A stretch of 64,000 nt of DNA from Patescibacteria group bacterium (GCA_004322365.1 SCTS01000007.1:58052-122051); one strand, 5' to 3'; positions 1 through 8,120 are shown, counted from the stretch's first letter. A program made the numbers and translations. The notes: generated by a model not told the origin, from the letters alone.

Positions 1-296
1 ATTGAACCTGCTTTTACTGTTGGAACCTTTCCAGAACCCTTCTCCAAACCTGCCCATTTCAAAAGGAGACGTGATGCTGGAGACACCTTAACAATAAAGG
101 TGAACGAACGATCGTCCATGACCGAAATCTCAACAGGAAGGATGTCGCCCATTCTGTCTTGGGTTGCGGCATTGAACTGCTGAACAAACTGGCCAATGTT
201 TACACCGGCTGGACCGAGAGCTGTTCCCACTGGAGGCGCAGGAGTTGCCTTACCGCCTGGAACCTGAAGCTTAATTTTCTTTACTACTTTTGCCAT
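1..296 (-). CDS. rplK: 50S ribosomal protein L11 (C-terminus outside window)
   Basis: This is the first ~98 residues of L11, the ribosomal stalk-base protein that binds 23S rRNA in the GTPase-associated centre; the C-terminal RNA-binding domain lies beyond the left edge. The N-terminal proline-rich stretch PAPPVGTALGPAGVNI, where thiostrepton-type drugs and release factors act in the family, is clearly visible. The ATG at 294-296 gives the usual MAKxxKK start. It lies directly downstream of nusG on the same strand, the classical secE-nusG-rplK order, so co-transcription is likely. Confidence 0.95.
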   Translation of the reverse strand, partial: MAKVVKKIKLQVPGGKATPAPPVGTALGPAGVNIGQFVQQFNAATQDRMGDILPVEISVMDDRSFTFIVKVSPASRLLLKWAGLEKGSGKVPTVKAGS

Positions 297-311
297 ATGC
301 GTTGATGATAC

Positions 312-854
312 TTATATTTTCTTAACTTGCAAAAAATCGAGCTCAACTGGTGTCTCACGACCGAACATAGACACTAACACTTTTACCTTACCCTTCTCCT
401 CGTCAATCTCACCAATGCGACCCTCCAAATCCTTGAAGGGACCATCCGCAACAATAACAGGCTCCCCGACAGCAAAGTCAATTTTATGCTTTGCAATATC
501 GGTCGACATGCGCTTGAAGAGAATGTTCATTTCATCCTCCGTCAAAGGCACTGGAGTAACACCAGATCCCACGAAGCCCGTCACGCGAGGAGTGTTACGA
601 ACAATGTACCAACTCTCATCGTCAACAATCATGTCAACCAAGATGTAGCCTGGGTAAATTTTCTCTTCAACGGTATTTCGCTTACCACCCACTACCTTAA
701 TTTTCTTTTCAGTTGGGATAACCACATTAAAGATCTTGTCCTGCATGTTCAGGGAATCAATACGCTGTTTTAAGTTACGAAGAACAGCGTTCTCATATCC
801 TGAGTATGTGTGTACTGCGTACCAACCTCGTGTTCCTTCTGTTTGTTTTGCCAT
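312..854 (-). CDS. nusG: Transcription antitermination/elongation factor NusG
   Basis: A 180-residue NusG, which binds RNA polymerase across the active-site cleft and couples transcription to translation or Rho. The NGN domain spans about residues 10-118, with the conserved GYENAV (19-24) and YPGYILV (67-73) segments. The KOW domain is at about 130-157 (VGEPVIVADGPF...GRIGEID). Length is typical. It sits 5 nt after secE and 15 nt before rplK, so this is the usual secE-nusG-rplK operon. Nothing appears degraded. Confidence 0.97.
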   Translation of the reverse strand: MAKQTEGTRGWYAVHTYSGYENAVLRNLKQRIDSLNMQDKIFNVVIPTEKKIKVVGGKRNTVEEKIYPGYILVDMIVDDESWYIVRNTPRVTGFVGSGVTPVPLTEDEMNILFKRMSTDIAKHKIDFAVGEPVIVADGPFKDLEGRIGEIDEEKGKVKVLVSMFGRETPVELDFLQVKKI

Positions 855-859
855 ACAAA

Positions 860-1051
860 TTATTTCTTAAGAAGGATAAGTTGCTCTAGTCCTAATGTGA
901 AAATGAAATCAAAAGCGCCGAGCATAAGTGCGACACTGATAGAAATAACAATAACGAGCAATGTATAGAGAATTGCTTGATTTCGAGTTGGCCACGACAC
1001 ATGCGTGAGCTCATTTCGTACTGCCTTGATGTATTCAATGAATTTTTTCAT
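860..1051 (-). CDS. secE: Preprotein translocase subunit SecE
   Basis: A minimal 63-residue SecE, the clamp subunit of the SecYEG channel. The conserved amphipathic segment ELTHVSWPTR (residues 14-23) precedes a single membrane helix at about 27-50. It is the first gene of the secE-nusG-rplK operon. A terminator hairpin with a T-tract lies immediately upstream on the same strand and its T-run ends at the ATG, so expression probably starts from a promoter embedded there or by read-through. The tRNA-Trp gene that often precedes secE is absent. Confidence 0.95.
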   Translation of the reverse strand: MKKFIEYIKAVRNELTHVSWPTRNQAILYTLLVIVISISVALMLGAFDFIFTLGLEQLILLKK

Positions 1052-1055
1052 AAAA

Positions 1056-1074
1056 AAAGCCCTGCTGGGGCTTT
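1056..1074 (-). terminator. Terminator between the 1126-1605 gene and secE
   Basis: On the minus strand a 7-bp AAAGCCC/GGGCTTT stem is followed by seven T residues that run directly into the secE ATG. It would terminate transcripts of the gene ending at 1126. Confidence 0.7.
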
Positions 1075-1125
1075 GATTAAGATATCAAATTGAGACTGCC
1101 GGGTCAAGGGTGGGCTAAAAGCCTA

Positions 1126-1605
1126 CTAGCGACGAGGCGTACAGCTCCGTACACGCTCATCAGCAATGTGGTATGCCATAGCCAAGCGAGATCGTGCGTC
1201 GTTCAATGCACTAAGTCTATTTGTCTGCACTCTGCGTTCCTCAATGTCTCGAGCTCGGGGTGTAAGATCAGTACGATGACTCAGCGATTCAAGGGCACTG
1301 TCAGCATTCTCATGTGCTCGCGCGGTGGCAGTCTCAAACTCATTTTCAGCATTAAAAACAAGCTCCTCAGCTGAGGGTATTTGTGTTTGAAGGCATCGCT
1401 CTTGACCTTCTCGCTCACGCTGACCTTGAACAAGGCCACCTACCAGACCTCGCCCAAACTGACCCCAGTTAAAATCTTGCGCGTCTGCAGAAGCGGGTGC
1501 TGTTCCAGCCAATGCGCCGGCAATACCCAAAGTAGCCCAAATAGAGCCTTTCTTTCGAGGTCTTCCTGAAACAGACGCTCCTTCAATTGATGATATTTCT
1601 CCCAT
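1126..1605 (-). CDS. Hypothetical exported protein with coiled-coil character
   Basis: A 159-residue protein I do not recognise. Residues ~20-42 form a hydrophobic stretch after a basic SGRPRKKG segment and end with small residues typical of a signal peptidase site, so export or membrane anchoring is likely. The remainder is charged and helix-prone (residues ~60-150, rich in E, R, A and L), with two cysteines (about 70 and 155) that could pair outside the cell. A TANNNT box (TATCAT) lies 9 nt before the ATG. It stands alone between two terminators. Function unknown. Confidence 0.6.
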   Translation of the reverse strand: MGEISSIEGASVSGRPRKKGSIWATLGIAGALAGTAPASADAQDFNWGQFGRGLVGGLVQGQREREGQERCLQTQIPSAEELVFNAENEFETATARAHENADSALESLSHRTDLTPRARDIEERRVQTNRLSALNDARSRLAMAYHIADERVRSCTPRR

Positions 1606-1660
1606 AATTTTTATATGATAACACTTCTGAGCTATCCTGTCAATGGCATATTCCCCCTAC

Positions 1661-1690
1661 AAAAAATCCCAGCTTTTGCTGGGATTTTTT
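1661..1690. terminator. Bidirectional terminator
   Basis: A 13-bp perfect inverted repeat (stem AAAAAATCCCAGC, loop TTTT) with A/T runs on both sides. It sits downstream of the SIMPL gene and upstream of the 1126-1605 gene on the minus strand. Confidence 0.85.
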
Positions 1691-1717
1691 CCTAAAACCT
1701 AGAACCTAGAACCTAGT
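1691..1717. repeat. CTAG-rich intergenic repeat (short copy)
   Basis: Tandem CCTARAA/CCTAGAA words directly after the stop codon of the SIMPL gene. It belongs to the same family as the longer inverted copies near 42.6, 43.0, 46.4 and 53.6-54.0 kb. Confidence 0.6.
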
Positions 1718-1718
1718 C

Positions 1719-2543
1719 TTACCGTATTTCGTACGTCACCGAAACATTCACGATAATTTCATTCTGCCCTGTTGGTACAGAAACTTCTGGCCGTGCAGGT
1801 GCTGACGATGCGCCCATCGCCATGTCTTTTGAATAGTACATCGGAGGATACCCACCTCCTTCAGAGTAATTTACTACACGGACCAAACGAACACCGAGGT
1901 CCCCTGCAAGCCCTTTCGCCTGCGCGCGAGCCTTCTCTATTGCCTCTTTCCGAGCCTCTGCCTTCAAAGCATCGGGATCATCAACGGAAAAGTTAGGTCC
2001 GTAGAGATTGGTAACTCCTGCTTCACCGAGAGCCGAAAGCACTTTGCCTGTGTCATCAATCTTGCGTACTTTTACTTCAACAGTCTCTGAGACGGTAAAG
2101 CCGATAATTTTTTGCTCCTGATTATAGACACAAGGAACTGCTCCGTAACATGGAGTTGGTTGTGAATAACGAGGTGAAATGTTGTATGAACTCGTCTTAA
2201 TGTCCTTCTCGCTAATTTTTAGGTCTTTCAATAGCGCGAGGGCAACATTGATTTTCTTTGCGGCAGCATCTTGTGCGTGCGCAGAAGTATCAGCGTCTTC
2301 AGAGATACCGAAAGAAACTGTGGCAATGTCTGGCGATGCAGAAACCTTTCCTTCCCCAGTGACAGTTATGACATTGGTCGGAGGTTGTGTGAGAGTGTCA
2401 AAATTAACAATGGCATTAACTGCCTTTGCTCCAACAAAAATCGTTGCAACAACAAGGAACGCTGCAAATAATTTCATAACCAAACGGCTTTTCAAAAGTC
2501 CGTGGTGATGTAAGTGATCGTGAGTATCTTTAAGTTCATCCAT
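1719..2543 (-). CDS. SIMPL (DUF541/YggE-like) domain protein, membrane anchored
   Basis: A 274-residue protein with a His/Asp-rich cytoplasmic start, one membrane helix at about 22-44 and a SIMPL domain from about 57 to the end (ITVTGEGKVSASPDIATVSFG is the family's typical start). SIMPL proteins are periplasmic or surface proteins linked in other bacteria to oxidative stress; their biochemical role is unclear. A -10 like TATATT (2551-2556, minus) is 7 nt from the ATG, so the mRNA is probably leaderless. Two cysteines around 134-140 (TPCYGAVPC) may form a disulphide. Family assignment is firm, function is not. Confidence 0.88.
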   Translation of the reverse strand: MDELKDTHDHLHHHGLLKSRLVMKLFAAFLVVATIFVGAKAVNAIVNFDTLTQPPTNVITVTGEGKVSASPDIATVSFGISEDADTSAHAQDAAAKKINVALALLKDLKISEKDIKTSSYNISPRYSQPTPCYGAVPCVYNQEQKIIGFTVSETVEVKVRKIDDTGKVLSALGEAGVTNLYGPNFSVDDPDALKAEARKEAIEKARAQAKGLAGDLGVRLVRVVNYSEGGGYPPMYYSKDMAMGASSAPARPEVSVPTGQNEIIVNVSVTYEIR

Positions 2544-2644
2544 AGAAACGAATATATTACTGCTATGAGCCTAGTATATCACTAGGCATATTTAATAAGA
2601 TCGGCATGAAGCTCTTACTAAGACGAAGATCTGACCTTATCCTT

Positions 2645-2785
2645 ACGGGCGCGAACAAGAAGGAAAGTGTCTGCGAAGTAGTGTTTTTGGGGCGAAGAGA
2701 CGGAGGAAAGTTTTACTTTCATTCTGGCTCGACGAAGCAAAAACAAGAGCGCTAGCGAACTTTCTTCGAGTGACCTGCCCGAAAG
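2645..2785. repeat. 141-nt dispersed repeat, copy A
   Basis: This block aligns without any gap to 31028-31168 with about 12 mismatches, nearly all transitions. It begins with ACGGGCGC, which in the other copy is the 5' end of tRNA-Lys, although no tRNA is present here. It fills most of the otherwise gene-free stretch 2557-2850. I see no coding signal in it. Confidence 0.85.
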
Positions 2786-2850
2786 GTTTCCTTACGCGCA
2801 CTGGTAACAAGTACATAAGTGGCAATCATGGTGGCGATGTCGTGTCCCCT

Positions 2851-2886
2851 ATTCTACTTGCAAATAAATTGCAAGTAGAATAGTAT
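2851..2886 (+). promoter_or_regulatory. Fur-family operator overlapping a leaderless promoter
   Basis: A perfect 13-bp inverted repeat (ATTCTACTTGCAA, spacer ATAAA) occupies 2851-2881. Inside it lies TTGCAA (2858-2863), 17 bp before TAGTAT (2881-2886), which ends 7 nt before the ATG at 2894. The dyad therefore covers the whole -35/-10 region, as expected for autorepression by the Fur-type protein encoded next. Confidence 0.8.
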
Positions 2887-2893
2887 AGTGACT

Positions 2894-3307
2894 ATGATCG
2901 TCATCGCAGACGCCCTCAAAAAAAGAGGGTTCCGAGTAACCGCACCGCGCGTTAGCATCTTCAATGTCTTACAGAAGGCGTCGTATCCTATGAGTGTGCA
3001 GGAGGTAAAAATGGGAACGAAAGGTGTGGATACAGTGACGGTGTACCGGACACTCGAGGCGTTCAAGCAGGCAGGGCTAGTTGTACAAGTTGATCTCCAA
3101 CGGGGACATGCCCTCTATGAACTTAAGGAGGGTAAAAGCGACCACCACCACATCGTGTGCATGAGTTGCAAAAAGATAGAAGATTTCACTGGATGCGATT
3201 ACCAGCCGATCGCACAGCAAGCCCTAAAAAAGTCAAAAGGATTCGCCAAGATTATCAGCCATTCACTAGAACTTTTTGGTCTCTGCGCACTATGCGCGAC
3301 TAAATAA
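2894..3307 (+). CDS. Fur-family metalloregulator (probable zinc-type)
   Basis: A Fur/Zur/PerR family repressor of 137 residues, with a winged helix in the first ~80 residues and a dimer/metal domain after it. HHH (84-86), the two CxxC pairs C89/C92 and C131/C134 (structural Zn site of the family) and H123/E126 are visible. A GTG at 2888 would fall just after the -10 box, so the ATG at 2894 is chosen. The gene next door is a ZIP zinc/iron transporter 8 nt downstream, so a Zur-like role (repressing metal uptake when metal is plentiful) is the best inference. Fur or PerR specificity cannot be excluded. Confidence 0.9.
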   Translation: MIVIADALKKRGFRVTAPRVSIFNVLQKASYPMSVQEVKMGTKGVDTVTVYRTLEAFKQAGLVVQVDLQRGHALYELKEGKSDHHHIVCMSCKKIEDFTGCDYQPIAQQALKKSKGFAKIISHSLELFGLCALCATK

Positions 3308-3315
3308 CTAACACT

Positions 3316-4089
3316 ATGGGAACAATTGCCTACATATTTATAAGTATCAGTGCGGTGAGCTTAGTATCATTCGCCGGCATCGCCGCATTCTCGATGAGGG
3401 CAGAAATGATGAAAAAGATGCTCTTCGTTCTCGTAGGGCTCGCCGCTGGAACATTAATCGGAGACGCGGTGATACACCTAATACCTGAGGCGCTCGAAAA
3501 GATCGGTGATGAGCGAGCGTTCGGTCTTGCGCTTTTAGCAGGCGTCGTGGTCTTTTTCATCCTTGAAAAATATTTGCGCTGGCATCACGCTCATCACGGA
3601 GCCGAGGAAGATCACGAAACGGAAGAAGCCCTTCACCACCCTAAACATCTTGCGCCGATGGTTTTATTCGCGGACGGCATCCACAATCTGCTTGACGGGG
3701 CAGTAATTGCCGCAGGGTTCCTCATCTCTCCAGTCGTCGGATTCGCAACTGTGGTCGCTGTATTCCTTCATGAGATCCCGCAGGAAATCGCTGACTACGC
3801 ACTCCTCGTGCACAGCGGATTCTCACGCACGAAAGCTCTTTTCTTCAATTTTCTTTCAGCACTGACGGCATTTCTCGGAGCAGGACTCCTCCTTCTACTC
3901 CACTCCGCATTTGAGCTGGTCGGAGCATTTGCTGGAGCATTCACGGCAGGTGCATTCATCTACATCGCCGCGACAGATCTCATCCCCGAACTACATAAAA
4001 CAAAAGGAGCGATGCGTGGCGCGATTGAACTTGGTGCATTCATCATCGGTATCGCACTGATGTTCTTGTTGACCTTCCTTGAAGCGTAA
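3316..4089 (+). CDS. ZIP-family divalent metal transporter
   Basis: A 257-residue inner-membrane protein with eight predicted helices. The ZIP signatures are intact: HNLLDG (123-128, helix IV) and HEIPQE (152-157, helix V), which bind the transported metal. A histidine-rich cytoplasmic loop (about 90-111) is typical of zinc/iron importers. It lies 8 nt behind the Fur-family gene and surely shares its promoter, so uptake is probably switched off by metal. The 3' end is 5 nt from a convergent gene with no terminator between them. Confidence 0.93.
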   Translation: MGTIAYIFISISAVSLVSFAGIAAFSMRAEMMKKMLFVLVGLAAGTLIGDAVIHLIPEALEKIGDERAFGLALLAGVVVFFILEKYLRWHHAHHGAEEDHETEEALHHPKHLAPMVLFADGIHNLLDGAVIAAGFLISPVVGFATVVAVFLHEIPQEIADYALLVHSGFSRTKALFFNFLSALTAFLGAGLLLLLHSAFELVGAFAGAFTAGAFIYIAATDLIPELHKTKGAMRGAIELGAFIIGIALMFLLTFLEA

Positions 4090-4094
4090 GAATC

Positions 4095-4685
4095 TCATCC
4101 TGCAACCCGCTCGCGATACATTTGCCCTACAGAAACCCACCCTGATGCCTCACCTCGAAGTGGTATCGAGGTCATCACCTTCCATACCCCCTCTTCTTTT
4201 TTCAGGATTACTATAGTATCGAGAGTTGATTCGAAACGAGGTCGTAGCACTCGAAGTTCGCGCCATATTCTGCGAAATTGTTTACGATTTAAAAAACGCG
4301 CCACGGACGCATGGAGCTTGTTCCCTTCAAGTGGATACGCTGGCATCCACGCAATGTTTGTGTTCAGTGCATGAATGAGACGACGCACTAAGGACACTGC
4401 TTCCGCACCCTTATATACATCCATATACACAGTACGAAAACCGAAGCGCCCAAATCCATCTATAACCAAAGGAGTGGATCGCTCATTCCCTGCAAACGAT
4501 CGCAATACCCGCTCAACTTCCTTAATGCCTGATTCATCAGTCTCAAAAGGAGGCTTGATGGTGATGTGTGGCGGAATCCTGTCGTGGAGAGGGATGACGC
4601 GATACTTCAATGCAAGCTCGCGAGTTAATCCCGAATGATACTGTCTTGCATCCCCCGAAAGGAGGTGGGCAATGAAGTACTTCAC
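4095..4685 (-). CDS. 2H phosphoesterase / 2'-5' RNA ligase-like protein
   Basis: A 196-residue protein with the two H-x-T/S motifs of the 2H superfamily: HITI at 40-43 and HASV at 125-128. Family members (LigT/ThpR, cyclic phosphodiesterases) open 2',3'-cyclic phosphates or join 2'-5' RNA ends; the actual substrate here is unknown. A GTG start at 4685 is supported by TATACT (4693-4698, minus) ending 7 nt before it, indicating a leaderless mRNA. It is convergent with the ZIP gene and not obviously part of an operon. Confidence 0.85.
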   Translation of the reverse strand: MKYFIAHLLSGDARQYHSGLTRELALKYRVIPLHDRIPPHITIKPPFETDESGIKEVERVLRSFAGNERSTPLVIDGFGRFGFRTVYMDVYKGAEAVSLVRRLIHALNTNIAWMPAYPLEGNKLHASVARFLNRKQFRRIWRELRVLRPRFESTLDTIVILKKEEGVWKVMTSIPLRGEASGWVSVGQMYRERVAG

Positions 4686-4739
4686 TAACGACAGTATAGC
4701 AAATGCGAGACCGAGTCAGTTCTACCTCGGGGAATAAAT

Positions 4740-5738
4740 TTAAGACTTCGCTTTATTGAAACGGAGTGAGGAATAGTATGCAGCGAGAACAAACGCAAGA
4801 CCAATGGTTCCAGTGATTATTTCCGGTACATCAGTAAGTAGGCTAACCCACATACTCACCGCAAGTCCAAATATTGCCCAATGAGCGCCGTGCTCCAAAA
4901 ACACGAGAGTATCGAGAGTGCGTTCTCTCACCATAAAAATGGTCAGGGATCGTACAAAATAAGCGCCGATACCCAAACCTACCGCAATTACCGGCAACGC
5001 TGAGGTAAGCGCAAACGCACCAACAACACCATCGAGTGAGAATGCGGTATCCAAAACTTCAAGATATAGGAACAGTGCAACACTGCCAGATGCCCCCACT
5101 TTTGTCTCGACAGAAAAAGCGCTCGTGATTCCTTCCATCACAATAAATACAATGACTCCAAAAACACCGGCCAATAGCACAGAGGTCTGTTCTGCGGCCG
5201 GAACAAAAAATGAAACGGTAGCGACAGCGACGAGTGCAAGAAATATTTCTAATGCCTCAATTCTGCCCCAGCTCACCAAGTGTCTCTCAATAAACTGAAT
5301 CCAGTGTTTTGTTTTATTGCTATCAAGAAAATATTTGAGAGCAACCAACATAAGAAACACTGCGCCGAACGAATGGATTGCAGGAGCAACACTTTCTAGC
5401 AACTCCCCATAGTGAGTAGGGTCAAACAAGGCCATGTGACCAATTAGCCATGGAGACATGCCTGCAATCGCTGAAACAATAATGACGGGGAGGAGGATGC
5501 GCGTACCAAATACTGCAATAAATATTCCCCATGTAAGGAAGCGTTTCTGCCACTTCTCATTCATCTTCGCAAGTACTCGCGCATTCACAACGGCATTATC
5601 AAAAGAAAGAGTTACTTCAAGAAGTACCAACAGCACTGCGGTTATAAAAGCTGCAAGGCCGAGATAGTAATACACGAGGCCAAGGCCAATGAGAGAAATA
5701 AGAACTGAGACTCCGAAAAATTTGATTATGCTGTTCAT
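4740..5738 (-). CDS. TerC/DUF475-family integral membrane protein
   Basis: A 332-residue protein of about nine membrane helices. The repeated acidic SFDNAVVNA (about 45-53) and SLDGVVGA (about 234-241) segments are the duplicated TerC-type motifs thought to bind divalent cations. TerC homologues act in manganese efflux or in metalation of exported proteins; the DUF475 branch has no defined role. It follows the adenylosuccinate synthetase-like gene by 17 nt and probably shares its transcript. Family assignment is good, substrate is inference. Confidence 0.85.
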   Translation of the reverse strand: MNSIIKFFGVSVLISLIGLGLVYYYLGLAAFITAVLLVLLEVTLSFDNAVVNARVLAKMNEKWQKRFLTWGIFIAVFGTRILLPVIIVSAIAGMSPWLIGHMALFDPTHYGELLESVAPAIHSFGAVFLMLVALKYFLDSNKTKHWIQFIERHLVSWGRIEALEIFLALVAVATVSFFVPAAEQTSVLLAGVFGVIVFIVMEGITSAFSVETKVGASGSVALFLYLEVLDTAFSLDGVVGAFALTSALPVIAVGLGIGAYFVRSLTIFMVRERTLDTLVFLEHGAHWAIFGLAVSMWVSLLTDVPEIITGTIGLAFVLAAYYSSLRFNKAKS

Positions 5739-5755
5739 ATATTAAAGATTTTTTA

Positions 5756-6775
5756 CTAAATCGCTTCTCTGCTTTCAGAAAAATAAACCTGTCGAGGAGG
5801 AATACCTAACATCTTTAGTCGTGTAGTGAGAAAATGCTTCATTTCTTTTTCTCCCTTGAATGCTCGAACTTTCCCTCCGATGAGCACAGCCCACTCACCA
5901 ACGTCTCGCATTACATCTGTTTTATTAAAAACGAGATGCGTGACGCCATTCACACGAACTGCTTGCTCTATCAAATCAACATTCATCCAATTACACTGGC
6001 GTGGTCTCCCTGTCGTAGAACCATACTCTTCACCTACTCGCCGAAGCTCTTCGAATACAGGATTTTTTGGTTCAAACTTCTTGGTACCGACATAGGTCTC
6101 ATACATTTTTGCGACACCCCATACGTGGCGAACTGATTGTGGCGGCACACCATTCAAGAGGGCCCCAGCGGTGGTGCAGTGACTCGAGGTAACAAATGGG
6201 TAATCTCCCCAATCAATGTCGAGCCCGAAGCCTTGTGCTCCTTCACCTAATATGACGACCTTTTTTTTATTTTCATGAAACTCTTCGTAGAGATCGATGA
6301 GGTACGGCTTTAATACCTTTACATGCTCCGCACGCACACCAATGCGGGCGTACTTATCGCGATAGGCTGGACCGTTTCCTCGCTTTGTCGTGCCAATTGC
6401 CACATCAACAGAGTCTTCGTTTCTATGTGATGCAGTTATGACGTGGGTGTTTTTTGCAATAAAAATTTTACCCTTAGTCTTGATACCTCCATCCTCAAGC
6501 ATCTTAATTTCTTTCAGAAATTGAATAGGGTCAACAACACATCCTGGCCCTATTATGGATTTAATGCCCCAAAAAACTCCCGCAGGGATGTGGTGCGTTA
6601 TAAACTTCTTACCTTTATGAAAAATAGTATGCCCAGCGTTACATCCTCCGTTGTACCGAAGCACGTGTGTGTACTTCTTTGTCTTACACAAAAAATGAGC
6701 TACTTTGCCCTTTCCTGAATCTCCGTATTGTAAGTCAACAATTATATCAGTCTCCACTTTTGAAAATGATATCAC
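5756..6775 (-). CDS. Divergent short adenylosuccinate synthetase-like enzyme
   Basis: A 339-residue member of the PurA family (IMP + Asp + GTP to adenylosuccinate), of the short archaeal/viral size rather than the ~430 of E. coli. GDSGKGK (18-24) keeps the catalytic Asp19, but the following Glu of the usual GDEGKGK is Ser. NAGHT (46-50), IGTTKRGNGPAY (127-138) and STTGRPRQ (253-260) are present, but the usual RPRRxGWFD reads RPRQCNWMN. No purB or other purine gene is nearby. The start is GTG 6775 or GTG 6757. Could be a salvage PurA or a relative with altered nucleotide specificity, such as phage PurZ. Confidence 0.8.
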   Translation of the reverse strand: MISFSKVETDIIVDLQYGDSGKGKVAHFLCKTKKYTHVLRYNGGCNAGHTIFHKGKKFITHHIPAGVFWGIKSIIGPGCVVDPIQFLKEIKMLEDGGIKTKGKIFIAKNTHVITASHRNEDSVDVAIGTTKRGNGPAYRDKYARIGVRAEHVKVLKPYLIDLYEEFHENKKKVVILGEGAQGFGLDIDWGDYPFVTSSHCTTAGALLNGVPPQSVRHVWGVAKMYETYVGTKKFEPKNPVFEELRRVGEEYGSTTGRPRQCNWMNVDLIEQAVRVNGVTHLVFNKTDVMRDVGEWAVLIGGKVRAFKGEKEMKHFLTTRLKMLGIPPRQVYFSESREAI

Positions 6776-6796
6776 TGTTTTCCGAATGATGCGATG

Positions 6797-7879
6797 TTAT
6801 TCAAGAATTTTCTCAACAGTCACCGGTGGGGTTTTGACCTGCTCCACGATAAGAGACATCCGTGAAATAACAGCTCCATCGGGGGTCTTAATAGAAATTC
6901 GCCAACGGCCGGAGGTAGGGTTATCCATAAATGAGTACCCTCGGTACCCTTCTGGTCGTCCCCCAAGAATTGGGAAACTCACTCTATTTTTAATCACCCA
7001 CGTACCGAGCTCTGGCTCAAATAATTCCCATTGATGTACAACTCCCGCACCAAAATGCGCAGGGGCAAAAATAGAACTGAACACATATGCCGACTCCCCT
7101 GGTGAAAGATGAAGTGTCACTCCTTGGATATCAAAAAAGCGTTCGTACCACGAACGGACTTCGTCTGTTGCTACATATGTATCAGCTACCTTTACCACCG
7201 AATGGTACGCATCAATACTTTTTGCAGAAAGTGGAATTGGAGGGATAAGGTGCGTTACATAGAGGAGTACTACAACGACGACGACACCAAGGACGCCTCC
7301 CGCTATCCGTGATGCGTTATGTAAAAATGCGCTCGGAGCCAAAAATCTGCCGAGGAGAAAAAACAAAATAAAAAATGCAATAGCAACCCCGACACTAGAG
7401 AGAAAAGTGAGGAGCCCAAGAGAGCCAAGAGCGATGGGCGTTGCGAGCGCAAAGAACAGCACGAGATTCAAGAAAAAAAGTGTTGTTTGAAATGGGAGAC
7501 GGTATTTCTCAATAAAAAATGTCTCGTTACTAAACGCAGCAAGCGCTACGACAATAAGAAACGGCCAACTCTGGGAGAGCGAACCGCTTGAGAAGTACAG
7601 AACGAGAAAAGCAGACAATAAATTACCAGCAACATACTGATGGATAATAGGAAGCCACGCACGCATTGATTTATCTATTTTTGAGGCTCCTACATGCAGA
7701 GGGCTCGCGAGCACAAGTATCGAACCTCCAACGATAAGAAGGTACCCTGTAAGAATTATTTGACTGACTGTGAGGTTGATAGTCCTGAATGTGATGATGT
7801 CTACCAAGAAACCCACCACAAAAGCTGTGGTGGCGAGATGATGTTTGTGACGACTAAAAAATTGGCTTAGTTTCTTCAT
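6797..7879 (-). CDS. Multispanning membrane protein with C-terminal DUF2914
   Basis: A 360-residue protein: roughly six to seven membrane helices up to residue ~215, then an extracytoplasmic domain that ends in a DUF2914 module (about 285-350; HQWELFEPELGTW, SGRWRISIKTPDG). DUF2914 is a beta-rich domain of unknown function often tethered to membranes in Patescibacteria and Proteobacteria. It is 21 nt upstream of the adenylosuccinate synthetase-like gene on the same strand, which may be coincidence. No function can be assigned. Confidence 0.75.
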   Translation of the reverse strand: MKKLSQFFSRHKHHLATTAFVVGFLVDIITFRTINLTVSQIILTGYLLIVGGSILVLASPLHVGASKIDKSMRAWLPIIHQYVAGNLLSAFLVLYFSSGSLSQSWPFLIVVALAAFSNETFFIEKYRLPFQTTLFFLNLVLFFALATPIALGSLGLLTFLSSVGVAIAFFILFFLLGRFLAPSAFLHNASRIAGGVLGVVVVVVLLYVTHLIPPIPLSAKSIDAYHSVVKVADTYVATDEVRSWYERFFDIQGVTLHLSPGESAYVFSSIFAPAHFGAGVVHQWELFEPELGTWVIKNRVSFPILGGRPEGYRGYSFMDNPTSGRWRISIKTPDGAVISRMSLIVEQVKTPPVTVEKILE

Positions 7880-7955
7880 ATATAAAAGTAAGGAGACTCT
7901 CTACTCTACAATATCAAAAAAAATAAACTATCCTCGCCTATACATTTTATACATA

Positions 7956-8074
7956 CGATGCTTCACTCGAGCACTGTAAGCATCGCCTAGCTGATACGGC
8001 TTAGTTAGTGATGGCTGTAGCTGAATCTACGCACCTTTTATAAAGGTAGATTCTGGGTCGCCTCGTCATCACTA
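7956..8074. other. Inverted-repeat-rich intergenic region
   Basis: Three stems are visible: CGATGCTT/AAGCATCG (7956-7963 with 7978-7985), an outer TAGTGATG/CATCACTA (8006-8013 with 8067-8074) enclosing GAATCTAC/GTAGATTC (8023-8030 with 8046-8053). A competing ACCTTT/AAAGGT hairpin sits at the tip. It lies before, not within, the likely leaderless transcript of the next gene, so it is either a separate RNA or a regulatory/terminator region. Confidence 0.4.
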
Positions 8075-8120
8075 CTTGCCAGATAAAAATATCTCTATAA
8101 AAATACTTAAAATAAAAAAT

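Noticed and set aside
2643..2825. 60-residue open frame on the minus strand
   Set aside because: It lies in the 141-nt repeat, has no promoter at the expected distance and no sensible protein composition.
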